From Cupriavidus pauculus (GTDB lineage: Bacteria; Pseudomonadota; Gammaproteobacteria; Burkholderiales; Burkholderiaceae): DNA of 64,000 bases. The DNA is taken from assembly GCF_003854935.1 (NCBI RefSeq), contig NZ_CP033969.1, positions 744,001 to 808,000 on the forward strand, read 5' to 3'. A model generated the notes under the pieces. The model was not told the DNA's origin and searched no databases. It saw nothing but the letters and a program-made list of their open reading frames with translations. The first letter of the stretch is position 1. Each line of letters opens with the position of its first letter. Shown piece by piece: positions 60,502-64,000 of the stretch. The position numbers and the translations under genes were made by a program.

Positions 60502-61482
60502 TTACTGGCGGATGTCGGCGGTCTGGACGATCGTGCGGTACTTGGCCGTCTCGCGCTTCACGAACGCGGCGAACTGGGCGGGATTGGCCGGTGCCACCTC
60601 CACGCCGGCTTCGGCCAGCTTCTTGCGGACGTCCGGCATCGCCAGCACGGCCTGCATCTCGGTATTCAGTCGATCGATAACGGAGCGCGGTGTGGCGCCA
60701 GGCGCCATCAATCCGAACCATACTCCCATGTCGACTCCCTTGAGCGCCGGGGTCTCGGCCAGTGCGGGCACGTTCGGCGCCACGCTGGCGCGCTTGTTCT
60801 CGGTCACGCCGTAGGCACGCACGCGGCCGGCCTGGATATGCGGCAGCGCCGACGACAGCACCATCACCGCCAGGTCGATCTGGCCGCCGAGCAGGTCGGT
60901 CGCCATCGCCGACGCGCCCTTGTACGGCACGTGCGTGATGTTGACCTTGCCCTGCTGCTTGATCAGCTCGCCGGCCAGATTCAGCGGCGTGCCCACGCCC
61001 GACGACGCATACGACAGCGCGCCCGGCTTGGCCCCGGCCAGCGCGATCAGCTCGCCGGCATCCTTGGCGGGCAACTGAAGCTTGCCCACCAGCACCATCG
61101 GCTGCGTGCCGACGAAGGTAATCGGCGCTAGGTCCTTCTCGCCGTCGTAGCGCACCGCCGGGTTGGTCAGCCGCGCGATCGACACCTCGCTGCCCGAGCC
61201 CATCAGCAACGTGTAGCCATCGGCCTCCGCCTTGACCACCTTCTGTGCGCCAATGGTGCCGCCCGCGCCGCCCAGGTTCTCGATCACCACGCTCTGGCCC
61301 AGCCGCTTGCCCAACTCGGGCGCCACGGTGCGCGCCACCAGATCGACGCTGCCGCCGGCGGTGTAGCCCACCACAAGCGTGACCGGCTTGGTCGGATAGC
61401 CACCGGCCGCAGAGGCGCTGGCGGTGGCAAATGCACAACTGGCAACGGAAGCGGCGGCAAGCACGCGCAGCAGGGTCTTCAT
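60502..61482 (-). CDS. Tripartite tricarboxylate transporter (Bug-type) binding protein
   Basis: A 326-residue periplasmic binding protein of the Bug/TctC family. A signal peptide (cleavage near SASAAGG) precedes YPTKPVTLVVGYTAGGSVDL. The start at 61482 (MKTLLRVLAAAS) is preferred; a 60-residue upstream extension reads through REP-like repeats. It overlaps the deacylase gene in function by position, 10 bp apart. Confidence 0.93.
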   Translation of the reverse strand: MKTLLRVLAAASVASCAFATASASAAGGYPTKPVTLVVGYTAGGSVDLVARTVAPELGKRLGQSVVIENLGGAGGTIGAQKVVKAEADGYTLLMGSGSEVSIARLTNPAVRYDGEKDLAPITFVGTQPMVLVGKLQLPAKDAGELIALAGAKPGALSYASSGVGTPLNLAGELIKQQGKVNITHVPYKGASAMATDLLGGQIDLAVMVLSSALPHIQAGRVRAYGVTENKRASVAPNVPALAETPALKGVDMGVWFGLMAPGATPRSVIDRLNTEMQAVLAMPDVRKKLAEAGVEVAPANPAQFAAFVKRETAKYRTIVQTADIRQ

Positions 61483-61621
61483 GATTTCTCCGGCAGGTCT
61501 GTAGATGTTGTCCGGCGATGGTAGAGAGCGCGCAACGGCGCAGGATGCGGCTTTGGCAACGGGGGTTGCCGTTTCGGCAATGGGCGGAAATGGTGCAGGA
61601 CGGTATTCCTGCTCACCCGCC

Positions 61622-62062
61622 TGCGGGAGGGCGTTGAGCATCTGCTTGCCGACTGGTCGCAATTTGCACCGCCGGCCCTCTCCCCCGGCCCCTCTCCCGC
61701 AACGCGGGAGAGGGGAGCCAACAAGCGGTGGCGTTCAGGCTCTACCGCTGGCTTTTGCTCCGCTCTCCCGCCTGCGGGAGAGGGGTTGGGGGAGAGGGCG
61801 TTGAGCATCTGCTTGCCGACTGGTCGCAATTTGCACCGCCGGCCCTCTCCCCCGGCCCCTCTCCCGCAACGCGGGAGAGGGGAGACAACAAGCGATGGCG
61901 TTCAGGCTCTACCGCTGGCTTTTGCTCCCCTCTCCCGCCTGCGGGAGAGGGGTTGGGGGAGAGGGCGTTGAGCATCTGCTTGCCGACTAGTCGCAATTTG
62001 CACCGCCGGCCCTCTCCCCCGGCCCCTCTCCCGCAACGCGGGAGAAGGGAGCAAACCAGGGG
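61622..62062. repeat. 167-bp tandem repeat made of REP-like composite elements
   Basis: About 2.6 copies of a 167-bp unit; GCGTTGAGCATCTGCTTGCC recurs at 61631, 61798 and 61965. Each unit holds two opposed palindromes (CTCTCCCGCCTGCGGGAGAG and CTCTCCCGCAACGCGGGAGAG), the spacer, and a linker GTGGCGTTCAGGCTCTACCG. Copies differ at only a few bases, so the expansion is recent. It fills the region between the Bug and LysR genes; 61483-61621 shows no gene. Confidence 0.93.
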
Positions 62063-62082
62063 CTGCAAACAGACTAGCCCCA

Positions 62083-63021
62083 TCACCCCGCCGTGGCCGC
62101 CATCCAGAACGCTTCCGCCAGCGGGCGCATCGCCGTGCGGGGCCGGTACAGGCGGATGTCGAGCGCCAGGTCGGCCGTGTCGCCGCCGGGCAGGTCGGCG
62201 CGGACCAGGCGGCCGGTGTGCAGGTCATCGGCGATCAGGCGGGCGGGCAGCCAGGCCAGGCCCATCTTCTGGCGCACCATTTCGTGGACCGATTCCGCGA
62301 AGTCGCTGACGGCGATGACGTCGAGCCAGCTTGCGAGCTTGCGGCGGGCGATCTCCTGGTTGACCATGCGGCCCATCGTCAGCGTCTCGGCGTAGGCGAT
62401 CATCGGCACTGGCGCGGGCCGGGCGCCTGCCTTGGGCTTCTGCAGCCGGAACTCGGGCCCGCCGCGCGCGTTGGCGGCCGACACGCAGACCAGCCGCTCC
62501 ACGCCCACGGCGTGGAACTGGTAGCGCGCGTCGTCGAGCATCACGGGCAGGTCGTGCGGGCTGTAGCAGAGCAGGAAATCGGCGTCGCCCTCGGTAAAGC
62601 GTTCGAGCGCGTCGTGCGTGGAATGGGTGGACAGCCGCGTGCGAAAGCCGGCGCCGGCCGGGTCGTCGCGCATGGCATGGCGCAGGCCGGCCAGCCACGC
62701 GGGTACCATCGATCGGGCCAGCGTCTTGCCGGTGGCGATGGTGAGCGTGCGGGCATCGGCGCGATGGGCGGCGCGCAGCGCCATGCGGGTTTCGTCCAGC
62801 GTGCGCAGCGCGGTCTGCGCGGCTTCCAGGAACTGGCGGCCTTCGCGGGTCAGCCGCACCGGGTACGCGCTGCGGTCGATGAGCGGCGCCCCGGCCCAGA
62901 CTTCCAGCGCTTGCATGCGGCGCCCGAACGCCGGCGGCGTGACGTTGCGCAGCTCGGCGGCCCGCGCGAGGCTGCCGGCCTGCGCCAGGCACACGAAGTC
63001 TTCGAGCCAACGGATATGCAT
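62083..63021 (-). CDS. LysR-family transcriptional regulator
   Basis: A 312-residue LysR regulator with the N-terminal winged helix (WLEDFVCLAQAGSLARAAEL region, ending AFGRRMQALE) and a C-terminal periplasmic-binding-like effector domain. It is transcribed toward the Bug/deacylase genes, separated by the repeat array, and probably controls them. It is divergent from a MerR gene across 59 bp. Confidence 0.93.
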   Translation of the reverse strand: MHIRWLEDFVCLAQAGSLARAAELRNVTPPAFGRRMQALEVWAGAPLIDRSAYPVRLTREGRQFLEAAQTALRTLDETRMALRAAHRADARTLTIATGKTLARSMVPAWLAGLRHAMRDDPAGAGFRTRLSTHSTHDALERFTEGDADFLLCYSPHDLPVMLDDARYQFHAVGVERLVCVSAANARGGPEFRLQKPKAGARPAPVPMIAYAETLTMGRMVNQEIARRKLASWLDVIAVSDFAESVHEMVRQKMGLAWLPARLIADDLHTGRLVRADLPGGDTADLALDIRLYRPRTAMRPLAEAFWMAATAG

Positions 63022-63080
63022 GGGGACGCCAGGAAGAGTTGGCGCATTGTAACGTCGCCGGCTCGGTTAGAATTTTCGCC

Positions 63081-63923
63081 ATGCCCTCCCAACCGCGCGG
63101 CGCCCGGCCGTCCGCATCCGCCCCTGCCTTGCCCGATGCCAGCGCACCGGCGCGCACCCCATCCCCGGAATACACGATCGACGAACTCGCGCGTGCCGCC
63201 GGCACCACGGTGCGCAATATCCGCTCGTACCAGGACCGCGGTCTGATCGACCCGCCCGAGCGGCGCGGCCGCGTGGGCATCTACACGCAGACCCATCTGG
63301 GCCGGCTGCGGCTGATCCACCATCTGCTGGCGCGCGGCTACACGCTGGCCAACATCATGGAGCTGCTCAAGGCCATCGTGGAAGGGCACGACCTGCGTTC
63401 GATCCTGGGCCTGGAGACGGCCATCAGCAGCCCCTGGAACAGCGAGGCCCCGCGCCACTATTCGTACCTGGCGCTGGCGCGGCTGTTCGGGCGGGCGATC
63501 TCTCGCCCGGCGCTGGCCCGCGCGATCTCGCTGGGGCTGCTGGAGCCGGACGGCCTGGGCTACCTGGCGCGCAGTCCGCGCGCGCTGGCGGCCGGTGCCG
63601 AAATGGCGCGCGCCGGCTTTGCGCTGGAAGACGTGCTGGACATCATCGGCCATGCGCGCGAGCACTTCCAGGCCGTCTCGGACCGCATCGTCGCGATGGT
63701 GGTGCGGGAACTGGACAAGTTCGGCGAAGGCCAGCTCCCGCCGCCGGCAGAGGTGCCGCGCATTGTCGACGTGCTGTGGCGCATCCGCCCGCTCGCGCTG
63801 GTGGCGCTGGAAACCGAGATGATGCGGGCGCTGGAGCTGTCGGCCAACAAATACCTGGGCGACCGCGTGGCCGCCATCCTCGAACATCTGCACGACGCGC
63901 CGGGGACGCCGCCCAGGGGCTGA
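63081..63923 (+). CDS. MerR-family transcriptional regulator
   Basis: A 280-residue regulator with a MerR winged helix at about residues 31-100 (YTIDELARAAGTTVRNIRSY, RGRVGIYTQTHLGRLRLI) and a long C-terminal helical part. The first 29 residues are Pro/Ala-rich. There are no clustered metal-binding cysteines, so a metal sensor is unlikely. It is divergent from the LysR gene. Confidence 0.92.
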   Translation: MPSQPRGARPSASAPALPDASAPARTPSPEYTIDELARAAGTTVRNIRSYQDRGLIDPPERRGRVGIYTQTHLGRLRLIHHLLARGYTLANIMELLKAIVEGHDLRSILGLETAISSPWNSEAPRHYSYLALARLFGRAISRPALARAISLGLLEPDGLGYLARSPRALAAGAEMARAGFALEDVLDIIGHAREHFQAVSDRIVAMVVRELDKFGEGQLPPPAEVPRIVDVLWRIRPLALVALETEMMRALELSANKYLGDRVAAILEHLHDAPGTPPRG

Positions 63924-63936
63924 CCCAGCGCCCCGG

Positions 63937-64000
63937 CTACGCCGCGCCGCGGATCGGTGGCGCCTTGGTGCTGGCGCCGGCCCGCAGCGCCGTCTCCTCG
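63937..64000 (-). CDS. C-terminal end of a gene running off the window
   Basis: On the minus strand an open frame enters from the right edge and ends with TAG at 63937-63939, giving the last 20 residues EETALRAGASTKAPPIRGAA. It is convergent with the MerR gene. Too short to identify. Confidence 0.35.
   Translation of the reverse strand, partial: EETALRAGASTKAPPIRGAA

Noticed and set aside
61622-62062. Possible CRISPR array from 167-bp periodic repeats
   Set aside because: Period far too long, copies almost identical throughout, no unique spacers; explained as tandem REP-like units.

Overview
This window looks like the replication-origin region of the main chromosome of a high-GC betaproteobacterium in the Burkholderiaceae, most likely Cupriavidus or Ralstonia. 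That placement is inferred from gene order and protein character (yidC-yidD-rnpA-rpmH | oriC | dnaA-dnaN-gyrB; mreBCD-mrdA; gatCAB; Bug-type periplasmic binding proteins; a Burkholderiales-type porin); no database was searched. I saw no tRNA, rRNA, IS element or CRISPR array.

Layout. 1-3266: cell-shape operon mreB-mreC-mreD-mrdA on the minus strand, cut by the window start. 3267-4112: non-coding divergent region. 4113-9090: gatC-gatA, a lipoprotein, a dienelactone-hydrolase-like protein, gatB and a terminator. 9174-12273: two orphan YadA-head proteins around a Sel1-repeat protein. 12447-21365: potassium cluster, kdpFABC plus kdpDE, led by an extra small membrane ORF. 21366-22753: G-rich tandem repeat, REP-like palindromes and corA. 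22993-24947: minCDE. 25363-28169: porin and two divergent OmpR-type regulators with atypical receiver domains. 28228-36724: accessory metabolism and transport (Bug protein, Fsr-like efflux with an AraC regulator, M20 amidohydrolase, FAH-family protein, glutathione peroxidase, DHA2 efflux pump). 36985-39773: CBS protein, a degenerate DEAD-box domain, a DUF72 protein with a lysine-rich tail, and a MazG-like protein. 39908-49367: gyrB, dnaN, dnaA, oriC, rpmH, rnpA, yidD, yidC. 49525-54986: tam, a CHAD protein, mnmE, an AlbA_2 protein just after an SGI1-like attachment sequence at the mnmE 3' end, and an HEMAH protein. 55089-64000: TetR, two envelope proteins, a chemoreceptor, an aspartoacylase/Bug/LysR cluster, a MerR regulator and the tail of one further gene.

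The core genes look ordinary and complete. The most unusual items are: (1) two trimeric-adhesin-like head proteins with neither signal peptide nor membrane anchor, sharing an upstream motif; (2) a DEAD-box RecA1-only protein whose ATPase motifs are all broken; (3) divergent OmpR-type regulators with substituted phosphorylation residues; (4) an abrupt AT-rich switch in the last codons of mnmE that matches the SGI1 att core, followed by an AlbA_2 gene; (5) a composite REP-like element at four places, once expanded into a 167-bp tandem array.
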